Positions 45,447 through 59,967 of a stretch of 64,000 nucleotides of DNA are shown here, in pieces. The stretch covers positions 211,948,361-212,012,360 of the forward strand of contig NC_080671.1 of the NCBI RefSeq assembly GCF_030247195.1, read 5' to 3'. The DNA comes from Topomyia yanbarensis (taxonomy: Eukaryota; Arthropoda; Insecta; Diptera; Culicidae). The notes under the pieces were generated by a model. That model saw only the letters and a list, made by a program, of their open reading frames with translations, did no database searches and was not told the origin of the DNA. A program made the translations under genes and the position numbers. Each line of letters begins with the position of its first letter. Within the stretch, counting starts at the first letter, position 1.

Positions 45447-47263
45447 ACCGCTTAAACAATTTATTATTTAAGATCCATAATTGACTAAAACGTTATTTTG
45501 CTAATGGTGGTGCATACTATAGAGAACGTTATAGAGTTGTATTGTTAGGCGCTAGCCATTCCAAGGGCTTGAAGAGCGTCTCTTAACATTACACTTAGTA
45601 GTTTGTCAGTTCAGCCAAATCTGACTGTTCCAAATTAAATCAAATGCTTATAGAAAAAGAGTGGAAGCTTACATCTTTTGAAAAGTTTGTATCAGTTGCT
45701 GTTCTGCAACACATGAAAAATGCCATAAATTTTTTTTTATTTGCTTCAGATAATTATGTCGTCCATGGAATGGAAATCTGAAATTTTAGCCTGGTGGGGT
45801 TTATTATACCATCCTACCCAACTAGTCTACTAACCATGCATATAGAATTTGGCAGACCTACTTTGCTGAAAATGAAGTAATTCAAATTATCAGCACGATT
45901 ATCCAATCATGCCTGAAATACCAAAAGTCCAGTAATTTTAATTAATAAAAATTAAAATTAGTTACTTCTTATAGTCTGCTATCTGTCTGATAATGAATTG
46001 ACAATTATAAATTTACAAATTGAACCTGATACTGGATGCAGACAAAATTTCTTGAACCAATCGTTCTGAATTTTGCACAATTCTTCTTCTTCACATCATT
46101 GCCCAGGCAACTACAAGAGCTTTTTGTAACCTGCTAAATATTATTATTTACAATAACATGTTAATCGTTGTTTTAGCAATAATCGGACTTTGGTTTTAAA
46201 GTACTACGAAAAAATCGAAAATCGACCAAAAAATAAAAGCTCCCTTAATTACTTGTGAAATGCTGTGAAAAACAACTGTGCAAATGTCTCAACGTTTGTC
46301 CAGTAGATTTTGAGTTATGGTGTATACCGCAAAACAAGATTTCGATGTGGCGCCTGACTGAAAAGACAAAGAATCTTTGCATCGAAAAAAAATTAAAGTA
46401 TCTAATTTTTTGCCGATAATACCTTACACAACCCCCCTTAAGTTCCGACACGATTTAAGCGATTTTTCCGTATTCAACTTTTTGCGTCATTTTGCCAAGT
46501 CATCTGTCTAGTCTCAGCTTTCACAGCTCTTTCATACCCTGTGCATATCTGTTCTATCATAAAGAATTAAACGAAAAATTTGTACTACAGCGGAAATGCA
46601 AATCGTTCAAGATATGCTAGAAAATTATAAATTACGAAACAATACAAGCAAGATCCGATGACATTTAAATAACGATCAAAATGAGAATATTTGTAACAGT
46701 TTGTTTGCCGTCATATTTAAAAGTGTTACTTAGGCTATATGGCATGGCTTCATTTACAATTTTTTATTCAATCTTAGTTTTGAACTCTTTCAAAAGCAGT
46801 AAAAATATAAATAAACTTCCACTTGCTTATGGTGTTCTTTGTGAGAAGATACAACTAGAAAAGGGAACAAATTGTGATTATATATTCTTTTCCTCGTGTA
46901 AAAATAACTAAAAAATTGTGAGCAAATTAAACTTCACTCATTTTGATAGCCATAGGTAAACTAACGAACGAAAACAATTTTCATTTCTGAATCCAATTAT
47001 AAAATTTCGTTCGACAATTTGTTTCAATATGATTCGACTTCTGCTAACCTGCAATATAACGACTTCTGCTAACCTGCAATATAACTCTTCGATGTGGCGT
47101 TTTGAAATGAGCGTGTAGCACCTTCTAGATATAGGACGATAAAGAATATTTAAAAAAATGCATTTAAAATTCGATTACACCTGTTTTTCGTACGGGATAA
47201 AACTTGCTTACTTGCCCTCATATGGTTTGTGTGCAACATGGGCCATAGTATCTATCTTCTATC
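45447..47263. other. Unassigned AT-rich region
   Basis: No gene seen. A 25-bp phrase, CGACTTCTGCTAACCTGCAA plus TATAA, is duplicated in tandem at about 47034-47085. Parts of 46040-46440 (TTTTGCACAATTCTTCTTC, ACCCCCCTTAAG) resemble phrases inside the Helitrons, so an older related copy may lie here. Confidence 0.45.
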
Positions 47264-48460
<1,197 letters not shown>

Positions 48461-48990
48461 AAAAAAAAAAAAAAAAAAAAAAAAAAATGANNNNNNNNNN
48501 NNNNNNNNNNNNNNNNNNNNNNNNNNNNNNNNNNNNNNNNNNNNNNNNNNNNNNNNNNNNNNNNNNNNNNNNNNNNNNNNNNNNNNNNNNNNNNNNNNNN
48601 NNNNNNNNNNNNNNNNNNNNNNNNNNNNNNNNNNNNNNNNNNNNNNNNNNNNNNNNNNNNNNNNNNNNNNNNNNNNNNNNNNNNNNNNNNNNNNNNNNNN
48701 NNNNNNNNNNNNNNNNNNNNNNNNNNNNNNNNNNNNNNNNNNNNNNNNNNNNNNNNNNNNNNNNNNNNNNNNNNNNNNNNNNNNNNNNNNNNNNNNNNNN
48801 NNNNNNNNNNNNNNNNNNNNNNNNNNNNNNNNNNNNNNNNNNNNNNNNNNNNNNNNNNNNNNNNNNNNNNNNNNNNNNNNNNNNNNNNNNNNNNNNNNNN
48901 NNNNNNNNNNNNNNNNNNNNNNNNNNNNNNNNNNNNNNNNNNNNNNNNNNNNNNNNNNNNNNNNNNNNNNNNNNNNNNNNNNNNNNNNNN
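48461..48990. other. Poly-A run and 500-N assembly gap
   Basis: 27 A (48461-48487) followed by exactly 500 N (48491-48990). The round number marks a gap of unknown size, so distances across it are not real. Open frames crossing it are artefacts. Confidence 0.98.
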
Positions 48991-49820
48991 GTTAAACCCA
49001 AGCGCACAAATCAAAATGAATCAACGCTGATGATGATGGGTAGAGCAAAAGAGACAACTAATACCACGACACTATGTTAACCGTGTTTGCAAATGGAGCT
49101 CGTATGTACAAACTATTTTGTGTACGAATAATTATACTTAAAAGTGTGCTGGAAACGAGCACAACACAAAAGATAGCATAGTGAACGGCAAGCACAGTCG
49201 CATTCACTGGGTACCGTACCTCCACAGGCAGTGTAACGGACTTCTAACTCAGCTACACTGGCTGTGAAAACACACAACGCAGTGAGCTGCTTTGTCTGCC
49301 GCTCAACAGGCAACTGAGCTGCACTGGCGAAATTCGTCCGTTTAAATAGTCGATGATGACGTCATTCATAGAAGCGTGGCGCGCTAGGTACACAAATCTG
49401 TCGTGCTGGACTAGGGAAGCGCTATCTTCTGTGTGTAAATGTGTGATATTTTGACTAGGTTGTTCATTATTTAAATTTTTAATGCCATGATATCAAAAAT
49501 CTTTGGGTTTATCTATTGGATTCTATTCTTAGAAGTATTTCGGGGCGATATGTGCAAAAAAATTGAAAATTTATCGTGAGATGGCTGAATTATATGCGTT
49601 TAAAATTGGACCACTTTTCGTTACATACCATTTTTGTAGAATTTGCAACGTGCACCCCTATATCGAAAACAAAGACGTAGTCCTACGTCAAAAAAATTCC
49701 AACAATAAATTAACTCAAGATGCAAATTGCATTACATGAGTCCGCAAAATTTTAGCCTTTTTTTAAAGTTGGATGTCAAAATGTGATGCGCGCAACAGGA
49801 AAAAAATTACCCCAAAATTT
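48991..49820 (-). other. Gypsy leader between PBS and gap
   Basis: Non-coding. It holds a palindrome-like GACGTAGTCCTACGTC near 49674. No gene seen. Confidence 0.5.
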
Positions 49821-49833
49821 ACGTTGGGCGCCA
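49821..49833 (-). promoter_or_regulatory. Gypsy primer-binding site
   Basis: TGGCGCCCAACGT on the minus strand, three bases inside the 5' LTR. TGGCGCCC is the standard start of tRNA-primed sites in gypsy-type elements. Confidence 0.75.
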
Positions 49834-49836
49834 AAA

Positions 49837-51666
49837 TGAAGCGGACAAATGGCCGTTTACGGTTTCCGTCTACCAAAACACTCATCAGGACGTTTTAAAC
49901 GAGTAGCTTTAGTGCCACCCCCGAAGAGAACCACCCGTCAGGTTAGAATTGCCCTGCATGAAACCTATCCTCAGGGCAGGTTATAGAAATTGATCCCGAA
50001 ATGGCGCAAAGGAACGGTAGGTAAACACAAAATGTGAAAAGATGCACTCTGTTTCGCGCAAGGGAAATGATCGTTATACGAACTCGAAAGCTCATGCACT
50101 AAAAAAACGATCAGTTATCATCACAGGCAGAACTCAGTCGAACACTCTTTCCCTCTCGCTTTGTAAGTAGTAGTGGGGACTAATTCCCGATAGCCCATCG
50201 GAGTAAAACAAACACAAAGAAATTTCAAATCTACGGAAAAGACGCGACACGTGGGAGATCTTCTCGAACCAAATTCACTACACGGGAAAGCTAATCAACA
50301 TAAAAAATTCAAACATTTCCGGTAACACTAACTAACAGGAAAACATTTTATTGGACGGATTAAAAGACAGCATTTATTCTTAACCTAGGATTCACATATT
50401 CATTAAGCTTTACATTTTTCGTGTTCCTTTCCTTTCTTTCTAGCTTTCCCCTTTTCTATCTACCTAAGTGCGGCCAAAATCTCTGCTAGCGGATAAAGCT
50501 GCGCTGAGCAGTACAAATGCGCGCTCGGCTTTAGCTTTCGAGCGGCAAAGAAAGCTTTCGAAGGTCAAATCTTCGTTTGTGTGTACTGGTCTACGTGCAC
50601 GGAAAAATGATCTGTTTTTAACTTACATGCGTTATTTCAGGAACAGCGTCGATCTAGCAGAGCTGCATCTCAGCTGGGTGAAGACTGGTATTGCGGTTTC
50701 GGCACCGACTTCCTATCGCAAACCAATTCAGCGTTGGCGACGGACGGCGTCTACAATGGCGTCGCAATGATGACGCTAATTAGGCCTTTGCCTACTGGGT
50801 GTTGAATTCGGCCAACTTTTGGACGACGAAGATGGCCGTCGCTCTAACGAAGCGCGTTGATGGCTTTGCTGCTTCCTTCCGACCTTTTGCCAAAAGCGTC
50901 AGGAACTTTCGAAGCCGGAACGTGTGGTCAGCAAGGTGGCAAACGAGATGGGCGGCGTGCCGAGCGTATGCGTCGCTAGAACGCGGATGGCGGAAAATGT
51001 CCAACCTTTTGCAATAAAAGAAAAGAAGCCGTCGATCGGCTATTGGACGCTTTGAAGCTTTTTATCACACAACTCAATTATTTAATCTTACCTTCTTTTC
51101 ACACACAAGTTCGCACGAAATGTAGCGAATTCAAATTTGTATTTCTGACCGCACAATTCACTGACCGCACTAGCTATGCCTATCGGAAAGGAACTTTTTT
51201 AATAAATTTAATCCTAAAAAAACTTCTCACATTTTCAACAAACTACCTTAACACACCGCGATACTAAAAAAAGAACTTCACACTGCTGCCTCTTCCACGA
51301 TCAGGATCGAAATGGACGAGTTGCAGTTCTGTAAATCCTCAGATAGGCGTCAAGTGATTCGAGTATTCGTAGTCGGAAGTACGTATTTTTACAAATACTA
51401 CTCTTTCGACAACCATTTCTCTCGCTTGAATTTTAAGAATACTCTTTCCTCTTAACACATTCGTATCTATCCATTTCATTATAATGCGCATTTGGGTTTT
51501 GGTAAAACGGAATATTTTTTGAAAGTTCATCCGAAATAGGCTAAAATTGCATGCAGGGAATATTTGTACACAAGCGTCTGAATATTTCTTGATGTGATGC
51601 GTTTTGGCACAGTGAGCATAGTGAACGAATAATGACAAAAAATGCGAAAAAGGTGAACATGTTACA
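49837..51666 (-). repeat. Gypsy 5' LTR
   Basis: 1,830 bp, starts TGTAACATGTTCACC and ends GTCCGCTTCA on the minus strand. It has about 70 bp near 51235-51310 that the other LTR lacks. It is the partner of 19357-21142. Confidence 0.85.
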
Positions 51667-51670
51667 ACTG
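51667..51670. repeat. Target-site duplication ACTG (right of gypsy)
   Basis: Matches 19353-19356. Confidence 0.65.
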
Positions 51671-53225
51671 ATAACTATTATCTGCATCTTTCACTTTAAT
51701 GATGGCCGTGGACAACATCACCATAGTATTACGAACCTTCGAATTCAGTTCTGCACTTTGACAGGAGGAGTATGAAAGGTGATTGTTTGCGATATCGAAC
51801 GATTTATCAACCGACGGCGAGGAGGGAGCGATACCGACCGAATACGAATGTGAGTTCAACGTTTTAGACGACGACGGGACCGCGAGTGGTGAGGCTACCG
51901 AACACCCTACCGGATGGACATTTATGACCGGACAAACTTGCGAACAGGATGCTTTAGCGGGCTGACACGTCAAAGCGGATGTTAATTGCTTGGAGCCTGC
52001 TGCAGATGTTACTGTCACCGTGGGCGACGAAGCCGGCATCGGATGCAGCAGCGAATGATGTTTCTTTGCGCAGGTTTTGCAGAAACCGCTGGAGCAATCC
52101 CTCGCAAGATGAGTGTTTTGAGGCAGTTTATACAGAGCCCATGCCTCTTGACAAACTCGAAACGTTGCTTCGGAGCGAGATTGCGATACTGGTCGCACTG
52201 GAATAGCAAATGAGCTTGTTTGCAACTAGGGCACTTAGGGGTGTTATCAGCAGCAACGTGGGCAGTGGTGAGGCGAGACTTTAATGGTTTTATATCTGAT
52301 TGGGTATTGCTAGTGTGGGAGAGCATTATGGTTTGTAAGATTCGTGATCTCTTGTGCACAAACTCGAGAAGTTGTTTGTAAGTGGGCCTTTTCTCGTCAG
52401 AGTGTTTCCCATTCTCGTAGCGCAGCGGAATCTAAACAATTACTCAACCGCTCGACGAGAAACGAATTCCAGTTGTCCTATTTGTTCTAGAGTTTGTCAA
52501 GTAACTGTACATGCCGGTCAAACTCATCGGCCAGTTCCGAAAGTCCCGAAGACGACTCCCTTTTTAGGGAAGAAATTGACAGTAATCCAGACATGTGTCT
52601 TTTAATCAAAAAGTTTTTATTTTCGTATCGTTCCCGCAACATTTTCCAAGCAACCGAATAGTTGTTGGCAGACAGATCGAGCGACGAAATGATTCCAGCC
52701 GCTTCACCAGAAATCGTTGTTCGCAAATAATGCAACTTTTGAACAGCTCCGAGTTGTTGATTGTTGTGAATTAATGACACAAACAGATCACAAAAAGATA
52801 CCCAATCATCAATTTTGCCAGAGAACTGTTTTAACGAAATTTCTGGCAGCCGTATGTTCGCAACTGACTGCACATGAACCGATGGCAATGGCAGTGGAGG
52901 TGCCGCAGGTGGACGAGATGGAAGCTTACCCTTCAAGGATGCCTCTAATTCGAAATAAAATGTTTGGAACTCACGGCGTTCATCCGAAAATTGCTCTTCT
53001 GAATCTTCCAGAACCTCGATTTCATCTTGAATACTTTCAAACTCGCCACAACTCATCGAGACGTTGTATTCGAACCGACAATTGGTCACTTTGCATAGGG
53101 TCGAACTGATCATTAAATGACTTAATCAGTTGAGCGGAACCCAATATTTTAGTGAGCCGGCGGTGTAAACGTTTTAAATTCGCCATTTTAATGAGAGATG
53201 CTTTTGGCTTCTTTGGCGGCGTCAT
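51667..53225 (-). pseudogene. BEL-3 gag and protease start
   Basis: ATG at 53225 (MTPPKKPKASLIKMANLKRL). The frame shifts near 53100, then gives RLPEISLKQFSGKIDDWVSF, LHYLRTTISGEAAGI and RYENKNFLIKRHMSGLL. This is the BEL/Pao gag core. Two more frames give the zinc-binding part (CPSCKQAHLLFQC, HGLCINCL, CKTCAKKHHSLLH) and the linker to the protease (VMLSTAIIKVKDADNSYQ), ending at the ACTG duplication. The frame continues beyond the gypsy element at 19352. It is decayed by several frameshifts; no BEL-3 LTR was recognised. Confidence 0.83.
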
Positions 53226-53622
53226 TTTACTCTCAAAAACCATCACTAGAAAAATAAAAGTGTATAACTCGCAATTACCTTACCAGGCGGCGCCTACAAA
53301 TAAGGTTGGTTTGATCGGTGCACTCAACCTCACCATGTTGCGAGAGAACCTAACCTGCAGATACCACTGCTGGATGACGACGATCAGATGGCGTCGAATT
53401 TAACTTCCACCCTACCTTAAATATTGCAGAAATCATAGCACATGAACCATTAGAGATAGCCACACCATTTCTTCAGAAAAGTTGCTTCAATTTGATTGAT
53501 TTATAACTTTGTAGAACATTATGTAGCTGAATTTTACATATCTAAGAAGTTGATACTTTGAACACCCAAACCACAAGGACCATCCTAATTCAACTAATAT
53601 AAAAAAATCGGCAAGAAAGTTC
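53226..53622. other. BEL-3 leader and spacer
   Basis: The first 180 bp may be the BEL-3 leader; beyond that AT-rich spacer, no gene seen. Confidence 0.4.
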
Positions 53623-53625
53623 TAA

Positions 53626-54039
53626 GAGCATGTTCAGGAGTGTTTCAGTTCTAGATTCATAATTTTGACAGTTCTACTATATGAAACTGAAAATTTTAAA
53701 ACTAGAACTTGCTGTCCCCAGCAGCAGTTTTACCGGATGTTCTATTCAGTTTAAAATTCATGTCTCGCCATTCATTCAGCGTGACTGCATTCAAATATAT
53801 TTCCTCCCAGCCTATCGGGTCTAAGTGTCTGTGCTGAAAACTTTGCATGTATTTAAAACACAGTTCTAAACGTGTTTTAAAATTAGCAACAAACAGAACG
53901 GAGTCGTATAACAGTTTTAAATTTTGAAACAAAACTGTTCGAACTTATAAAACAAAACGCTCTGCTGGGTATGTGAATGTTTCAGTTCCAGTTCTACTTT
54001 GAAACTCCTATACAAAATAAAACGCTCCTGAACATGCCC
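53626..54039. mobile_element. PIF/Harbinger-type MITE, 414 bp
   Basis: Ends GAGCATGTTCAGGAG and CTCCTGAACATGCCC (inverted repeats with one mismatch), flanked by TAA on both sides (53623-53625, 54040-54042). Three-base TWA duplications mark PIF/Harbinger elements. It is non-coding. Confidence 0.82.
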
Positions 54040-54042
54040 TAA

Positions 54043-55740
54043 GAAAGTTTGCCGAAGATACCATATATCTAAAACCAATGGTTTAGGCGCAAACAGTTTT
54101 GTCTTCCTAAATACAGCTTTGGGACCATAGTGCAATGTGTTTGTGCAGCTAATACACGCTGCCACTCAGTGAGTGAATCATAATGGGTTTTCGATTGATG
54201 GCACTGACACCGCGCCGGTGTTTTGCACTGGCACGTTGCCAATGGAACACTCCAATGCGAATCGAGTGCAGGCTTGAATGAGTGCGTGTAATTATCCGAG
54301 CTGTCATTTAACAGCTGTTGTTTGTTTACCAAATAAAATGTTAAGTTAAAAAAAAGAAGTTATTATCAATTTATGTATTGTTTATGATGCGAGAATGTAT
54401 ATTCTTCGAAAGAGTGCGGCTTATCGGCTACTGTTGTAATTTAGCACCTCAGAAGCAAATGGTGTCCTAAAAGTCTGTTTTCGGAGTTGAAAGATAGCTG
54501 ACGATATAATTTACTGCATCATTCGAAATCCAGTTACTGTCGTGGTAAATTTCCTCCACATCATTAGTTGTTTGCCAATGAATATAAAATTGCTCGGCAT
54601 TGGAAAATATCGATACAAGTGGATGAATGTGGGCGGCAATGAAGTGGTCACAATGAATCATTATAATACATTTTCTGCAACAATCGGTCGGTGGAGCGGA
54701 AAAACCATACAGGATAATCTGCATGTATCGAAGAAAAAAACTGGTTCTTTTCGGGATTGAATTCCTCGACCAGAAGTTACATTCACGGAAAGTTGGTTCC
54801 TTACGGATCGGTTAATGCAAAGGGGTAGAATTTCAACACATCTGAATTATATTCCGCTGTCGATCTACCTCAAAAGTTTTATTCAAAAATTCATAACATG
54901 GTAGAATTAACTCGTTTGAGTGTTTCTTATGTTGAATGATCCGGATATTGTTCCCATTAGTTGTAATGAAACCGCCCAAGTTATTACGGATTGACGTTTG
55001 AGGTATTAGTAATTGTAAGCACCATATGGGGCATTGGTCATTATCTTGAATCACGTCTTTTTTACGAAAAATGAGCTAATTTGGAAATAGTTCAAAATTG
55101 ACTATTCAACATAAACTAATGAAAAGTTTTAGAGTAATTTCAAATAAAAGAAAAAATATATCAAGCTCGATTATTTTTTTAACCGTTATGTGTCCGACAG
55201 AGTACTATTCCATTGTTACTCAAGGTGGAAGTGGATATTTTGCGAAAGGTTAACACCAAGCATAGCTTTTGCGGAAATGAAGTTGACTATGCGGCAAGCG
55301 GGAGTCTGGGGAAGGGCTCCCATCAGGTTTCACGTAACAGGCCGACAAGTGTACCCGGGTACCCGCAAAATTGAAATACTCATACTTTTGTATTTTTTAA
55401 CCGATTTGTACATTTTTGGATCTTTTGGATTCAGAAACTCATCTGTTCCAGTGCTGGGATGCTATTAGTGAATTTCAATGGAATACTGGAAATATGGATA
55501 TCAAAAATCTTGGAATTCCATGAGCAGACTGCATCTCATGGTTGGGCATTCGACCGCGGAACGGACATTCCAAAGCAGTTTCCCATGATGCCGTGAGTGG
55601 CCCTTCCGAAGTCAAATTTTCATATGGTCCCGAAACGATAAATAACAGACTTCTGAGACAATTTGCGGAATTTTGATACCCATATTGCCAGATTACAAGT
55701 TAAAATTTGCAAATCATATTCTAGAACTGGAACATTACTT
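54043..55740. other. Unassigned region
   Basis: Several open frames (minus 54332-54069, minus 54724-54467, plus 54542-54760, minus 55054-54833) without recognisable domains. The two minus-strand frames 54724-54467 and 55054-54833 could be pieces of one decayed gene, but I cannot name it. Confidence 0.35.
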
Positions 55741-56780
55741 CGAACATTACATTACATATAGTTCTACGCCGACGATATCGTGTTGGTCGCTATAGGAAGA
55801 ACAATCCGGCGAACCCGTCATAAACTTCAAGCCCCCTAAGCGTGGTGAGTAGATGGGCGTTATCAGTTAGTTTTAACATGACACCCGCTAAAAGCGTGAT
55901 TACACACCGCTACAGCACAAACCACATTACAACAGGGAGGCCGATCCTTCTGGTTCGGGCGGTAAGAAAAACTTTCTTCTACAGACAGCCAACCAGATCC
56001 ATCGGGAATGCACAGACATGGATCTGCCACCGATCGCCCGCTTACACCGAGTTCGTGACCGGAACTGGTACGTCCGCGGACCCAACCTGGACACAAGTCT
56101 GTCTGCAGAACTGTGGGTCGCTGCTGGTAGTGAAGTCCGAGCCAAATACAACCGACTGATGGTATAGCAATCACGTGCGGATTTTCACCGACGGCTCCAA
56201 GATGAGGTTGGAATAGGAGTAAGCGTAATATAGGAAGGGCTTTCTTTCCGCTTACCGGCACCATGCTCTGCTTTTTCAGCGAAGGTGTCAGCTATCGCAC
56301 TCGCCATGGTCCAGAAACTGGAAGACACTCCCGTCGCCTTGCTGTTCGATTCTCCGCCATTGAGTCGCGAAAATCCCGCCACCCCTTCATCCAGGCTATC
56401 GAGGCCAAGTATGATCCACTCACAACAATCTGCTGTGTCCCCAGTCACTGCAACATCGACGGCAATGAAAGACCTGTCCGCTTGGTGGCCAGAGGGAGAC
56501 ACACCCGCCGACATCTCCCAACACTTGTCCCAGCCGCAGACAGTTATGGCAAGTTGACGTCAAGAATAGCTGAAACTTTCGTGTGTCATTCGCACAGTAA
56601 TACCGAACACCGGAGAACAGCAGTACTGTCGCGGCCGAGGTCGCGGCTCAGAGTTGGCATACAAAAGTTTCCCATGCCCGCATCGTATCGCGTGTCCCTC
56701 CACCAACATGTATTACATGTTCGTCTTGGCGAGTGTTTTCTCCAACGAGAAACTGGCACCGATCCAGGTTTCATGCGCGG
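55741..56780 (+). pseudogene. Non-LTR ORF2 remnant: RT box and RNase H
   Basis: FYADDIVLVAIGRTIRR at about 55762 is the RT catalytic box of a non-LTR element. After deletions come FTDGSKM near 56189 and, in another frame, RKSRHPFIQAI and CCVPSHCNIDGNE, the RNase H end. VLHVRLGECFLQRE follows. The order RT, RNase H, C-terminus points to an RNase H-bearing clade (I, LOA or R1-like). Many stops and frameshifts. Confidence 0.7.
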
Positions 56781-58385
56781 CACTCAATGTACCTCAATCA
56801 TACCAATCTTTGAGCTCTATCAATATCGACAATAATATGGTACAACTTGCGATTGGCACAATGAAGGCCTTAACCTCGACAGGCCCAGATGGTATACCAA
56901 CTATTATTCTTATAAAATGCTCTGCCGGTCTAATTGAACCTCTTTGTCATCTGTTTCAACTATCGCTAACAACCGGAGTATTTCCCGAGCTCTGGAAATC
57001 CTCCTTCATGTTTCCAGTTCACAAAAAAGGCGATAAAAAGGAAGTCGACAAGCGCTCTGCGGTATTACAACGCTAAGCGCAGTTCCTAAGCTATTTGAAA
57101 TGACTGTGCTGGAACCCATCTTCAGCCACTGCAAACAGTATATCTCCGAGACTCGGCATGGATTTATGCCGAAACGTTCAACATCTACGAATCTTCTGTC
57201 GTTCACAACATGTGTGACAGATGCCATGTCTGGCGGCCTTTAAACTGACGTTATTTATACGTACCTTTTAGCTGCATTTGAAAAGATTTATAACGCTATT
57301 GCAGTGGCAAGGTTGGATAGACTTGGCTTTGGTACTATTATTATCCGCTGGATGCAATCGTATCTCAGTACTCGTCGTCTGGCAGTCAAGATAGGTGATT
57401 GTGTATCCGAAGAGTTCTTCGCTTCATCTGGCATTCCGCAAGGCAGCCATCTCGGTCCATTGATTTTTCTTCTGTATTTCAACGACGTCAACTTTTGTTT
57501 AGAAGGACCACGGTTGTCTTTCGCTGACGACTTCAAGTTATACCACAGAATCAGGAATACTGATGCAGCTTTCCTTCAATGCCAACTGGTAACCTTTACG
57601 GAATGGTGCGAAAGCAACCGAATGACCCTAAATCCCAAGAAATGCGCGGTCATTACGTTATCCAGGAAAAAAAAACGCCAATTCGTTTCGAATACTGTCT
57701 AGCAGAATCCACGATTGACAGAGTGAATTGTGTCAAAGATCTTGGAGTTTTTCTCGATGAACAACTGACGTTTAAGCAACATATCCGCTATTTTGTCGCA
57801 AAGGCATCACGCTGCTTGGGGTTCATTATGAGAATATCTAAGCACTTTTCAGATATCTATTGCTTGAAATCTCTTTACTGTTCGTTCGTTCAACACTGGA
57901 ATATTGTTCAGTTGTGTAGAAACCTCATTATCTCAACGGTGTCTTCGAATTGAGGCAGTACAGCGCAGATTTGTTAGGTTTGCCCTTCGTTGATTGCCTT
58001 GGCGCAATCCTCACCAGCTGCCAAGTTACGAAAGTCGTGGTTTGCTTATTGGACTAGACACATTGCAAGTGCGGCGGGATCTATCCCGTGCTATGACGAT
58101 TTCGGATATTTTGCACGATCGAATCGACTGTCCCGAACTTCTTAGTGTGATAAATATGAACGTTCGTCCACATTCTCTTCGCAATAATATATTCCTCAGA
58201 TTACCTCTTCGCTGGACTAACTATGGAGTTAACGGTGCCATCATTGGTTTGCAGCGGACTTTCAACAGTGTCATCCGAGTTCGACTTTCACATTCCACGT
58301 AGCAGATTACAATCTGACTTTTAAAATAAATTAAGAAATTATCATTAGGACCACACTGTGTCTGTTGATATTAACTATAAATAAA
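56781..58385 (+). pseudogene. Jockey-clade reverse transcriptase remnant
   Basis: Frames give LTSTGPDGIPTIILIKC, VFPELWKSSFMFPVHKKGDK, then (shifted) PKLFEMTVLEPIF and RHGFMPKRSTSTNLLSF. The 57304-57702 frame has GIPQGSHLGPLIFLLYFND, LSFADDFKLYHRI (catalytic FADD) and NPKKCAVITLS. VKDLGVFLDEQLTFKQHI follows in the next frame, and LRLPLRWTNYGVNGA at 58302. No endonuclease and no RNase H: a 5'-truncated Jockey-type copy. It seems to lie inside the element at 55741-56780 and 58390-58620. Ends AATAAATAAATAAA, a likely 3' tail. Confidence 0.8.
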
Positions 58386-58389
58386 TAAA

Positions 58390-58620
58390 TAAATGTGGAA
58401 CCCAAGCCACGGTGGAACATATTTTATTGAACTGCCCGGTGTACGGCGACCTCCGGCAGCTCTATAATTACCGCACTACATCAGAGAGATCTTCGACAAC
58501 AACCACATTAGGAGTGCTACTGTCCTTAGGAATGCAGGACTTTTCGACCTTCTCGAACGAATCAATCACACCGTTTCTCGAGGTAAAATACAATAGCAAC
58601 CACACCTATATAACAAAACA
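58390..58620 (+). pseudogene. Non-LTR ORF2 C-terminal remnant
   Basis: TVEHILLNCPVYGDLRQLY is the C-terminal Cys/His motif that follows RNase H in R1/LOA/I-type ORF2. It probably belongs with 55741-56780, separated from it by the Jockey-type insertion. Confidence 0.6.
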
Positions 58621-59963
58621 ATGATTTGTATATGTATATAATGCGATGTTAATTGCCACATTTCTTTCTTTCTCGCAAGATAAGTGACCTATGAGGTTAA
58701 AGCATTTAAATAAATAAACATTTAGCGGCATCTTTTAGACTTTCTAATTTTTTAAACTAAATAAGTTAATTATTTCTGATCACGATGACGTTTGAAAGTA
58801 AATTCCGATTGGAAATGGCCGGCTATCCAGAGTTTAAACACAAGAAAAATGTAACTAAATATCATTTTGCTTTGAATATTCGCGTACTTGAATACTAACC
58901 AACCCAAATCCTAGACCTGTCCAGCAACACAACCCCGTAATACTTATGGAGACGTCGCTGAGTCGGTGGCCTTCCTATAAGTAGGTATCACATCAACATT
59001 TGTTATCCTATCATATGTACCGGTGAAGATGGTTGTGGTTGGCAATGACGATTCTCATGCTATTGGTTTATGGAATTCAAAAAAATCATGTTTATTTCCG
59101 ATCATTTATGTTACAAGCAAGATGAGTTAGACTGCCTACATGCACATGATAATCGTTAGTATGCATGCAATCTACGAATAGCACGCATAGTAACGCATCG
59201 CACCAAGATGAACAATACTCCGAATAGAATGATAGTTGTTCATATTAATCCAGTTTACATGAAAACTGCTCTCTGAAGCTTACTTCCCAAGACGTGTTGA
59301 ATTAACGAAATCAGAAATAAACTATACTTTTGGAATCTTATCCGACCAAATCCAAAACTAGCAAATAGAGAAATAACTTTATTTATTAGTACACATGTCC
59401 TAATATCGTCGGTTTGAGTCGATTGGAATCTTCATTATATGCTTCTTTAAGGCTGCCGATAAATTTCTTGTAGCATTTCCTTTATGAGAAATTGAAGATC
59501 ATAAATTGTAACAACCGTCCAATAAGAAGTTCTACATTGATTACCTCAATGACCTTATCGAAAAGAATGTAACCTACTTCCAGTAAATTAAGGGCCAGAT
59601 GACTAATTTCAAATTTCTTTATTTGTCCTGTTCACTTTTCAATTAATAGAAAATTGGATGTATTCTTCACATAATCAATAATAATCCCATAGCATAACAT
59701 GTTGCCCAACCAGCCTTCCACCTACTCTTCGTACGTCAGAATATAATTTTAGGGGTTTGCCTTTTGACCTTGTCGAACGAAATCGAAACACTCTATTCAC
59801 GTTCACTGCTTAAACTCCATTAGATATTACCAGTAACTTTTCCTGTTCTGCTTCTGAACCAAAGCATGAATACATTCCGAAGGATTCGAACCAACAGTAT
59901 TCAACTATTTACTAGATGCATTCCAGGAATGCTACTCATCAAGCAGTGGCTGTCACTCCCGGC
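58621..59963. other. Spacer, no gene seen
   Basis: AT-rich non-coding sequence without recognisable elements. Confidence 0.5.
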
Positions 59964-59967
59964 AAAT

